DNA from: Jimgerdemannia flammicorona
Taxonomy: Eukaryota; Mucoromycota; Endogonomycetes; Endogonales; Endogonaceae
DNA length: 13,603 nucleotides
Reading direction: 5' to 3'
Assembly: GCA_003990745.1 (NCBI GenBank)
Contig: RBNI01004699.1
Location: 1 to 13,603, forward strand
Part shown: one piece after another, positions 1 through 7,821 of the stretch
How positions within the stretch are numbered: the stretch's first letter is position 1
Layout: the number at the start of each line of letters is the position of its first letter
Notes under the pieces: model-generated
Databases searched by the model: none
What the model saw: only the letters and a program-made list of their open reading frames with translations
What the model was told of the DNA's origin: nothing
Translations under genes and position numbers: made by a program

Positions 1-1
1 C

Positions 2-490
2 AGCCAATCGAAAGGCCCCACCGAAATATTGTCCGCCCCAGCCCCGATGACCACCCCCAGCCTGGCACCCCACTGGTTCACCGTAATCGCCCTTCCTCCT
101 ATCTGTGACGGCCATCTCCCCTCCCATCCCGACAACACCCGAAAAGCAGTCACCTACGCCAGCGCCGCGCTCGCCAGGAAGCTCGCCAAAGCTCAGAGGG
201 CCCCACCATAGGCACCGAATAACCTGCAGGTAACCTACACTGGCACTTGACGCCCAAGGTCGGCTGACACCCTACGTAGCCCGTGACACACCAGAGACGA
301 CACCTTGTTGACGACGGCAAAAGGAAGAAAGCGCCGCACCAAAATGGATGCACTCCAGACACAGCCGAAGATACCAGAAACCGCGAAAAAGTGGAGAAGA
401 CACCGATCTGACACCGATAAAGGGGCAACTCATCACCATTGCCCTCCTCCCACTATGCCCTTGCAGGCACAGCAAACCAACCCGAGGTAG
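2..490 (+). pseudogene. Decayed coding segment, product not recognised
   Basis: This GC- and CpG-rich block reads in one frame from 2 to 488 with only four stops: TAG 209-211, TGA 248-250, TGA 284-286 and TAG 488-490. None is TAA, which matches the Gln/Trp/Arg-to-stop pattern of the LINE copies further on. The first part has an Ala/Leu/Lys stretch before the first stop (ending in AKAQRAPP). The last part is basic and Pro/Thr-rich, with KGRKRRTK just after 310. I recognise no domain. It could be the tail of another transposable-element ORF or of a host gene entering from upstream. A chance frame is also possible, because GC-rich DNA has few stops. About 30 CpG dinucleotides survive in 540 bp, so it has not suffered the CpG loss seen from 1290 onward. 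Confidence 0.28.
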
Positions 491-540
491 AGGGGGTAAT
501 AATAGGGGAAAGGGGACTCGGAAGGTTGCCTACCAAACCT

Positions 541-764
541 TGTGACCGGTAAGGTAGCAGAGAAAGGGGCTGATAATTTAACTACTGCTATAAAAGAAAG
601 ATACATATTCTAATAAGAAAATTTTAGTTATTTTTTTTTAACATAAATTGAAATTCATTATAACTATAAAAAAAATAAACTTTTTTTTAAGAAAGTTTAT
701 ATTTCATCTAATTGTACTTTCAGAAGATATGAGGCATGCTGCAACAAAATCAGACAAAGTGACC
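541..764. other. AT-rich intergenic stretch
   Basis: Base composition changes abruptly from GC-rich to AT-rich near 560, with A and T runs around 630-690. No credible reading frame is present on either strand. The only structure I see is the short perfect inverted repeat at 675-700, listed separately. Confidence 0.5.
675..700. repeat. Short inverted repeat (9-bp arms)
   Basis: ATAAACTTT (675-683) and AAAGTTTAT (692-700) are perfect reverse complements around an 8-nt loop. In such AT-rich DNA this may be chance, and no function is evident. Confidence 0.45.
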
Positions 765-958
765 ATTTGATGTCATATATGCAGTGGCTATATCGATGAC
801 GTCACACCTTGTTAAGGATTTTTTTTTGTTTACGCATTCTCTCCACTGTGAGCTTATGAATAGAGTAACTAACGTAACTAACGCACTTCCTGTTAGTTTG
901 CTTATTGGGTACGTACGCCGTTGAGGTGTGAGGTGTGTAACAATTCTCAGCACCAACA
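765..958 (+). promoter_or_regulatory. Possible promoter of the 959-1288 ORF
   Basis: Several motifs cluster in the 190 bp ahead of the ATG at 959. There is a perfect CRE/ATF palindrome TGACGTCA at 797-804 and a one-mismatch relative TGATGTCA at 768-775. A perfect 9-bp tandem repeat GTAACTAAC lies at 865-873 and 874-882, with an inverted half (GTTAGTT) at 892-898. CpG is kept here (around 795-801, 873-883, 910-920) while sequence from 1290 onward has lost it, as expected of a protected promoter. No TATA box at a sensible distance is obvious. CRE sites are known bZIP targets in fungi and animals. That they act here is inference. Confidence 0.33.
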
Positions 959-1288
959 ATGCATCTACATATTCTTGTCAACGATGTCCGCCTTCTCGAA
1001 AAAGCTGGGTATGATAAACAACTTCCGTCCTTATCTTTAGCAACAGTAAATTGGATGTTTACACTTCAAACTTGTTTAGAATTAACAGTCAAGGAATACT
1101 TCAAGAATGCGGACGTCTCTAGGTGGTCATATCTAGGCTTTTTAGAAACTGTGAAACCTTTGTGCATCTCCTGCAGTGGATCAAATGCGGACTGCGATTC
1201 CATGTGGTGGAGGAAGTTCAAAGACTGTCTAAATCATCTCATCGAAGAAGAGAAGCATTGCCAGCAGAATGATATAAGCAAAGAATGA
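959..1288 (+). CDS. Small ORF of unknown function (possible host gene or first exon)
   Basis: This is a 109-codon frame with ATG at 959 (A at -3, a favourable eukaryotic context) and TGA at 1286-1288. I do not recognise the product. It is of mixed composition with ordinary amino-acid use: a hydrophobic/aromatic middle (residues ~25-65, including VNWMF and WSYLGF), a CxxC pair (LCISC, ~69-73), a Trp pair (MWW) and a charged, Cys/His-containing C-terminus (LIEEEKHCQQ). No signal peptide or membrane segment is apparent. It lies just downstream of a CpG-containing, CRE-bearing segment and itself retains CpG, unlike everything from 1290 to 7738. This supports a protected, perhaps expressed, region. 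The frame continues past the TGA (next entry), so it may be the 5' part of a longer, decayed or spliced gene. A chance ORF remains possible. Confidence 0.4.
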   Translation: MHLHILVNDVRLLEKAGYDKQLPSLSLATVNWMFTLQTCLELTVKEYFKNADVSRWSYLGFLETVKPLCISCSGSNADCDSMWWRKFKDCLNHLIEEEKHCQQNDISKE

Positions 1289-1492
1289 CAGAAAATGGCA
1301 TCATCTCTTTTAAATAAGGTTGGTTTTCTACAATCTTTTGAGTTATTAAAATGGCGGGACTATATAGTTGAAAGAGGGTGGTGTTCTTCTTGAGATATGG
1401 GGGTTGTATTTCTCAGTGCAGTCTCTTACTATTGCACAGTTGAGAGAGAGTGGTGTTCTTCTTGAGATATAGAGTTGCATTCCTCAGTGTAA
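1289..1492 (+). pseudogene. In-frame continuation of the 959 ORF beyond TGA codons
   Basis: In the same frame as the 959 ORF, translation runs on from 1289 with TGA at 1391-1393 and 1463-1465, then TAA at 1490-1492. The segments between look protein-like (QKMASSLLNK, then FELLKWRDYIVERGWCSS) and the internal duplication is a whole number of codons (72 bp). If the TGAs were CGA (Arg) once, this would be about 68 further residues. Other explanations are 3' UTR, an intron (AAG|GTTGGT at 1316-1324 resembles a splice donor) or chance. TGG is used for Trp in the same stretch, so a changed genetic code is not needed. Confidence 0.22.
1366..1490 (+). repeat. Imperfect 72-bp-period direct duplication
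   Basis: The segment 1366-1420 is repeated at 1438-1490. Both contain GTGGTGTTCTTCTTGAGATAT exactly or nearly so, followed by a diverged tail ending in CTCAGTG. The first 33 aligned bases differ at two positions, and one indel separates the tails. The 72-nt offset equals 24 codons. Confidence 0.75.
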
Positions 1493-2985
1493 TATAAGTT
1501 TACAAAATGATAATTATGGATATATGTTCAATAGGGTATATTTTGTATTATAAAATAATTAACATCTCTTTTGGAGCTATTTTCTAAGAAAAAGATATTT
1601 GAAGCTATGGCCTTTTGGAAAAAGCTTAATTTAGAAAAAGTACTGAAGGAAAAGTAGATATATTCTTGATCTTTAACTGTTATCATTGTAAGTGATTATG
1701 TCTCTAGTTATACCATGTACTCACCTTTCAGGTTCTAAGATTATTACCAAGTACAAATTGCAGATCAATGGATTAAAATTACTAGACATAGCCTGCAATC
1801 AGCAAAAAGACTTACTTATAAGTCAGCTGAATTCATGGGAATAAAAGTAGATACATCTTATAAAGAATGAAGTATAGAAATCATTATATATAATCATTGG
1901 TCTCAAAAACTATACTCACAAATTCTTTATCCATATTACACAGATCCACACTAATACTCCAGAACATATGGAAACTGTATGAGTCAATGATAGTAAAATA
2001 TATGTAATCACAGTTTTTTTTTTTAAAATTCTCTCAAGTTGCATGTCTCTTGGCTACAATAACATATATTCTTATTGTTAAACATAGAGACAGACTAATG
2101 ATGAATAAAATCTCAAGTTACACAAAACTGTAGACCCAATGAGAATTTTATCCAGCATTCAGGTGAAGACTATAGAATAGCTAGATAGTAATGATGATAC
2201 TTCAAACTCTTCCTATTATCTCACTTCTGGGAGTATAGAGTCAGACAGTATCAATTAAGTTGAATCTAAATACTGATATAAATGGTTTATCAGTTTAGGA
2301 AGTAAGGAATGGGTATTAAGCAAGGATATATTTTAGATAATATCTGAATATTTGATTTTAAAATATTAATATTTATCTAGCATTGATCATATTTGACTCT
2401 GCCTTCATATAATAGATTATTGAAGATGTGAGCATATTAGCTATACTCATGAGATATCATCAATTATCTGTTCAGAAGGCATCTCATAATAGGATGGAAA
2501 ATGTAGTAGAAATCCTGTAAGTACTCATATTTAGTCTGGAATTTATTTGATCTACTAATGTATATTTGACTCATCTATTTCATGGTCGAATATATAGTTC
2601 TTTACATCACATCTTCTTATTTAAAGATAGTGAGACAAGAATCTATGAAATATTTGATGAGGAATTATAAGTAGTAATATTTATGTATTTGTATTATATT
2701 CTTGTTGCAATGATGCCAGTTAATGGACTTTATTATTTTCAGATCTACTGATGAGCTTGATGCATCTATTCACTGAAAGAGAAAATTCAATCCTTCTCTT
2801 GAAAGGAGAGAAAGAATATCAGATTTCACAGTATCTATCTCAGTAAAGAACAAAAAAGAGCATGTACTGGTGATAGAGATAATATCATGGTAAGAGTTTA
2901 CCAGATGATATGGTTAAGCTAGGGAATGAAATGAAGGACTCATTAGATAAGATGATTGATGATAGTATAGATATCATAAATGTAC
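1493..2985. other. AT-rich, CpG-depleted sequence without recognisable genes
   Basis: I found no long frame on either strand and no recognisable domain. From 1290 to 2990 I find only two CpGs (near 1354 and 2585), which is extreme depletion. A T-run lies near 2014-2024. It is probably long-mutated transposon or intron sequence, as extreme CpG loss is shared with the old LINE that follows. The family can no longer be read by eye. Confidence 0.55.
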
Positions 2986-3916
2986 ATCTTTCTCCAGTAC
3001 TATTCAGATTATATAATTTTTGAAAAGTACTTATAACATCGTTTTTAGAAAAAAGAGACTAACAACATAGTGATCAACAGATAACCTGAGGTGTGTACTA
3101 GGCAGGGTAGCCCTAGTGCATTCAACTGGCAGCATATAGGAAGAGGCCCTGGCCTGGGGAGGAGTATGAGGGAGGAAGACATAGAAGGAGAGGAGGCAGT
3201 GATAGAGGACAGGGGTCTGGAAGAGTAAGTTTTGTAGAGATGTTGAAGGAGAAATAGTAGGCATCTGGGCTGAAAGGATGGCTGAGGAAAGGCAAGGAGA
3301 TGGAGAAGGCAGCAGGTCATAGAGAAGTAGCCCTTAGTAGTGGGGGCAGTAGAGCTAGGGGTGTAGTAGCTGAGGTAAGCATAATGGCTAATAGTGATGA
3401 GACTACCAATCTGGAAAAAAATTTCAGATATGACTACTAATAGAATGGCTGAGCAGTAGGAGCTTAGAGGGCAGGGGAATTTGGCAGATGGTATAATGGG
3501 CCTGGCAGTAGTCCCATTACTCAAAAAATCAATCTCAGTATTTGTAGTTACATTATACTTCTAGGGTCTGATAGTGATAGTGAAAATAGTGTTAGGGCTT
3601 ATCACTAAGCAGATAGCTGGAGCAGTGTTGGTAAAGTTTCTGAAGAGATTGGAGAGAGTGGAGGTGAGCTTTGAGAAGGCTGAGTCTTTGAAGAAGGTGC
3701 TGAAGATTGGTTTGACTATTGGGGAAGTATGTATCTCTATAATATATTGCCTGAGATGGGATCCCAGAGTAGTTCAACTGCTAGTAAAGGGAGCCTCCAT
3801 GGTGATAGTAGTGGAGATGAGAAAGAGAGTTGAGAAGGTCATGGCAGAATATGGTGAGGTGGTGGACATCAGATTCAGAGTCTGGGAAGGGACCTTGTTC
3901 AGAACTAGAGATATTG

Positions 3917-3926
3917 ACATACAGAT
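3917..3926. repeat. MITE target-site duplication, left
   Basis: ACATACAGAT lies immediately before the MITE and is repeated perfectly after it. Both flanks align to the single uninterrupted site near 8683-8693 of the younger LINE, which shows the pre-insertion state. Confidence 0.9.
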
Positions 3927-4320
3927 AGTGCTCTCAAATGAGTTGAATTAATTCGAATTGAATCGAATTGAGAGTTAAACAAGTCGAATCAAATTGGGGA
4001 TTTTTCAATTCGAATCAATTCAAATTGAATCAAAAGTCAAATCGAATTGAGGGTCTGATTCAACCCCTAATTTTCAAAATGCAATAACTCAGCATAAACT
4101 CATTCAAATCTAACATACTTTAGCTTGTTAGAATCACATTAATACAGTAAATCTAACAAGTGAAAATATGTTAAATTTGGATGAGTTTTCATCAAGTTAT
4201 TATATTTTGAAAATTAAGGTTCAAATCGAACTTCAAATCAAATTGAATTAGACCCTTGATTTGATCGAATCGAATTGAGTTTGGGCCAAATTCGATTTGA
4301 TTTGATTCATTGGGAGCACT
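3927..4320. mobile_element. Foldback MITE, 394 bp, inside LINE ORF1
   Basis: The element begins AGTGCTCTCAAATGA (3927-3941) and ends TCATTGGGAGCACT (4307-4320), which are reverse complements apart from one mismatch and one indel. It is flanked by a perfect 10-bp duplication. Internally it is one long imperfect hairpin: the arm 4069-4132 pairs with 4152-4215 around a loop of about 19 nt, and the outer AATCGAATTGA-type repeats also face each other. It codes for nothing and is AT-rich. Terminal inverted repeats with a 10-bp duplication suit a Mutator-like (MULE, typically 8-11 bp) non-autonomous element. hAT elements (8 bp) fit less well. The family assignment is inference, whereas the boundaries are directly visible. 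Confidence 0.9.
4069..4215. repeat. Central hairpin of the MITE
   Basis: The left arm 4069-4132 (starting AATTTTCAAAAT) is the imperfect reverse complement of 4152-4215 (ending ATTTTGAAAATT). The loop is 4133-4151. Paired blocks include CTTGTTAGA/TCTAACAAG and AACTCAT/ATGAGTT. Confidence 0.85.
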
Positions 4321-4330
4321 ACATACAGAT
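4321..4330. repeat. MITE target-site duplication, right
   Basis: This is the second perfect copy of ACATACAGAT. Homology to the younger LINE resumes directly after it (TCAGCTAATAG aligned with TTAGGCTGGCT). Confidence 0.9.
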
Positions 4331-5509
4331 TCAGCTAATAGAGAAGAAAGCTACCAGAAAGACAAGGGACTGGCCTTCGGTGATGGTCTAGGGGACAATC
4401 TTGTATAAGGTGGTGAGGGTAAAGAGGAGTGAGGAGGAGGAAGAAGACTTGTTGGAAGTACTGAAAGAGCTGAGTAGTATAGTGGAGTGGCAGATGAAGG
4501 CTTGGAAGGCTTTTGTGAAGTTGACACACTTAGAGGTAGTGGATAGGAAGTGGATTTGAGTAGACAAGAGGCAGTAGAAAAGAGCTCAGAAGTATAAGTA
4601 TCAGAAGAAGCTACTGGCTAAGCTGGAAGGTAGACCACAGTAGGATGTGAGGAGATTGGTGGAGACAGGAGGTGTCAAAGCAAGTGTCTGGACTAGTGAG
4701 GATAGTGAGAATGCAGAGAAGGAGACAGAAGAGGATAGGAAAGCAACTGGTGATGACCCTTATGCTAACAGTATATTTGAGATCTGGGAGGAGGCCTGGG
4801 AGAGATTGCCTACTCCTTATTAGGTAAGGTCTGGCTTCCTGAAGCAAGATGGTAGAGGATGTGCTAATGCGAGGGGCTCAGTAAGTACAATTTGGAGTTC
4901 CCAAGGTAGCAAATGGGGGACAAGTGGTAGCAGTTGGAGAGAAGGAACTGGTGGATATTCTGGAGATATGAGATGAGTCTGTGAGTACTAGTACTAATAC
5001 CATGATATTGAATGGAGGGAGACCAGTAACTCCTGGGGAGAAGGAGGTGGAGAATCTACTTTGGATGTATAGAATGATGAATAATCTAGCAGCTGAAGAG
5101 TTGGGAAAGATAGACTTGAAAGTAATGAGCAATGAGCATTGGACACAGATCCTACAGAGGGATGGAGTAGAGTTGGTATTGAAGGTGGAAATCCTTGCAG
5201 TATATCTGAAGAAGAAAGAGTATGAGATGGATAAGAAGTGGGAGGTAGAACTGGCAGGAGTTGCTGGTGAAAGGGCTAAATACTGCTGGACCAAGTATCA
5301 TGGATTGCAGCTCTGGCAGAAGGTCTGTCTGAAGTACTGAGAGGAGTTTGAGGAGAAGGTGGATAGGGAGATTAATGAGCTATTGGCTGGATTGGAGGCT
5401 CAGAGGGCTGAAGAGGAGGCAGTGACTGCAGAACATAATCTAGATATGGTATAGGAAGAGATAAATATGGAGCAGTAGAGATAGACTGGATAATACACTG
5501 TATTTTATT

Positions 5510-7738
5510 ATGAATAGTACAACCAACATTTTCTTTTTAAATGTGAATGAGTTATAGGGCACTTCTCAATATAGGAATATTTTTACTTGGCTGAAGGAAT
5601 TAAAGGCTGATCTCTTCCTCTTGTAGGATATCAGGTGTGAGGATGATTTGAACAGACTGGAATAGATGAAGGAATGGGGAGGTGAGGCAGTTTGGAAGGG
5701 CAAGGTTGGGATTCTGGTCCAGAAAGGCAGAGGGGAGATACAGAATATGAGGAGCTGGGGGGATAGATTAGTCTGGAGAGAGTAGATATATACAGATTGG
5801 GAGCTGGTCACAGTGGACTCCTATTATTGCTCTGCTGTACAGAGTGAGTATGTAGATTGGGTGAAGGGTCTCCAGGAGAGTGGGGTCCTTATAGAGACTG
5901 GGGTGGATATACTTAGTGGAGACTTCAATATAGTCTGAGATATACTAATGAATTGAACAGATGACAGATGGGGAGCTGAGAGTAGGAGTGGAGGGCTGGT
6001 GATATGAGAGGATGTATAAAGGCTAAGTGTTCTGGTAGATGCTGGTAGAGAGTATTAGGGAGATAGGAGGGTGTACATGCACTGGGCAGGGGGTCTGGGA
6101 ATAAGAATTGACTGGATGTTGATGGCCAGCTACTGGGGCTTAGATGTTTAGAAGTCACTGAAGGTGGAATGGTATCCTTGGTCAGATTATTGGGGGCTAT
6201 TAGAGCAGGGGTATTTTGGAGGGAGTGGGGATGGGCCTGGACATTGGCACCTCAATTCCTCTTTATTAGATAATAGGATCTGGTGAGATGTATGGGCTAA
6301 AGATATTCAACAGAGAGTGGAGAGCTGGAGGCAGGAAGGTGCCCTAGTTAGTATTTGGTAGATGAGGATGAAAGAGATTGCCAGGGTCTACTAGAGTGAG
6401 GCTGGCAGGGAGGCTGGAAAGCAGAGGAGGTGATGAGTGAGATGGGCTTCTGTTAGACTGACTAAACTCTTAGAGGATTGAACAGGGCTAGTGACAGTGG
6501 AGGGGGGAGAGGATTGGAGATTAATGAGGGCAAAAATGGAGGTTAGAGAATTACAATAGGTGCTGCAGAATGAGGAGGAGGCAAGGGTGCAGAGCTTGGT
6601 AGTATGGCTTTATTGGTAGGGTTTGGAGGAAGGAGAGAGGCCCTCTAAGTATCTCACAAGGGCCCTTCAGGTGAGAAGAGTACAGCAAAGGTGGGAAGGA
6701 GTACTTAACTCTAATGGTATACTAGTGCATGGTATACAAGACATTCTTGGTTTGTTAAAGGAGTGGTGAGATAGATTGTAGAGTGAGGAGGAGAGTGGGG
6801 CAGATGCTGCTATCATCGACTGGATATTGGAGGATTGGTATCCTCTACAAGTAGATAGACTGGGTGACTTGGTGTTGCTAGTATAAGAGGAAGAGATCCA
6901 TCAGGTTCTTGTTGTGACAACTCTGGGTATGGTACCTAGAGAGGATGGTCTGCTCTGGGACTTCTGGAAGAAGATGAAAGAAGTCTCAGGAGTACTGGGT
7001 GAGATAATGATATTGTGTGACTTTATATTACAGATAGAGAGATGAGTGGGGGAGCAGAATCTGGGGCTGGTGACATTGCTTTACAAGAATAAAGAAAGGC
7101 AAGAGGACTGGAAGAACTGGCAGCTGATTATGCTACTAGATATAGACAGAAAGTTGGTGACTAAGGTGGTAGTTGCAAGGTTACAGAAAGTGGTCCAGCA
7201 AGTTTTGGGTGTTGAGCAGAGGGGCTTTGTAGGAGACTGGCTCATTAGAGATAGCACAGCCTAGGTATATGGAGTTATTGAAGGGGCACAAACTTGTGGA
7301 CTGAACAGGTGACTGGTCTTCTTGAACCAAGAGAAGGTGTATGACTGGGTGTGATGAGTCTGGCTGGCAAAAGTATTGGATAGGATTGGGTTACCATATC
7401 AGTTCTGATCAGTAATGATCAGTCTACTGGAAGAGAGTAGGGCTGTACTCATATATAATGAAAATAAAGGGGTATCATTTTCCCTAGGTAGGGGTGTGCC
7501 CCAGGGGGACCCATTATCTCCCATTCTATATGCTCTTTCTCTAGAGCCCCTAATAGATAGAATCAGGTAGAAGATAGTAGGGCTCTCTGTCTTTGGAATT
7601 GGGTGGAAGGTTGAGGCCTTTGCAGATGACATAGTGATCAGTCTGAGGTCTATTACAGATATTGAGGAGCTTAAAGAGATAGTGGAGTAGTATGAGGAGA
7701 ATTCTGAGACTAAACTCAATTGGCATAAGTGTGAAACA
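5510..7738 (+). pseudogene. ORF2 relic of the old LINE (endonuclease and partial RT)
   Basis: ATG at 5510 opens MNSTTNIFFLNVN, matching the younger ORF2. One frame can be followed from 5510 to 7738 with no net frameshift, but it is crowded with stops, mostly TAG and TGA. Landmarks in order: endonuclease LNVN (~5537-5551), LL-stop-D where the younger copy has LLQD (5621-5629), GDFN followed by TGA (5936-5938), RIDW and WSDYWG, then RT blocks EQRGFVGDW (~7214-7240) and FADD (7619-7630). It breaks off at 7738, about 36 codons after FADD, where the younger element starts, so the thumb and zinc finger are missing. Frame retention with heavy stop gain points to substitution-driven decay. In two places it keeps the frame that the younger copy has lost by single-base deletion. 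Confidence 0.88.
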
Positions 7739-7821
7739 CCGACTCTTTCCAGTACCATTCAGGTTATACAACCTTTGGAGAGCACTTACAACATCGTTTT
7801 TGGCAAAAAGAGACTAACAAC
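7739..7821 (+). other. LINE 5' leader
   Basis: About 83 nt precede the ORF1 ATG. The part from TTTCCAGTACC onward aligns with the leader of the old copy (~2988-3066), including ACATCGTTTTT just before the start. Similarity ends within a few bases of 7739, which sets the element's 5' end. An internal promoter would be expected in such a LINE leader, but I see no recognisable motif. Confidence 0.6.

Larger units (their letters stand above)
3067..5478 (+). pseudogene. ORF1 relic of the old LINE, split by a MITE
   Basis: This is colinear with ORF1 at 7822-9852. The start codon is now ATA (3067-3069) where the younger copy has ATG, and the terminal TAG (5476-5478) is at the homologous place. Many Trp and Gln codons have become TAG or TGA. 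The longest surviving pieces are 3574-3926, covering the hydrophobic segment (KIVLGLITKQIAGAV) and the RRM-like core (VVQLLVKG, then RVWEGTLFRT), and 4981-5340, the acidic C-terminal region. The MITE and its duplicated target interrupt the RRM-like region at 3927-4330. After subtracting that insertion the relic is about 2.0 kb, the same as the younger ORF1. TGA codons at 4557-4559 and 5338-5340 fall exactly where the younger copy also has TGA. Confidence 0.85.
2986..7738 (+). mobile_element. Old, mutated LINE copy (L1/Tx1-like), 3' part missing
   Basis: From about 2986 (±10 bp) to 7738 the sequence aligns colinearly with the copy at 7739-12108: 5' leader, ORF1, ORF2 endonuclease and most of the RT. 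Two hand-aligned blocks gave about 76% identity (3571-3690 against 8341-8460) and about 82% (around 6181-6290). In the first block, G-to-A and C-to-T changes relative to the younger copy outnumber all other classes. Apart from the inserted MITE, only about four CpGs remain in 4.3 kb. The copy ends abruptly at 7738 in the RT, just after the FADD region, where the younger copy begins. It has had no visible intact coding capacity for a long time. Confidence 0.88.

Noticed and set aside
750..959. 69-codon minus-strand ORF
   Set aside because: It overlaps the motif-rich upstream region of the 959 ORF and shows no recognisable features. Its start merely overlaps the opposite ATG.
1688..1870. Possible small intron (GTAAGT at 1688, CTCAC, TTTCAG at 1726-1731) followed by an exon ending at TGA 1868
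   Set aside because: The downstream open stretch begins only after TAA 1736-1738, so the predicted acceptor would put a stop in the exon. The remaining 43 open codons are not significant in this sequence.
2014..2024. T-run as the tail of a reverse-oriented retroposon
   Set aside because: No identifiable element body or target duplication borders it, and such runs are expected in this AT-rich stretch.
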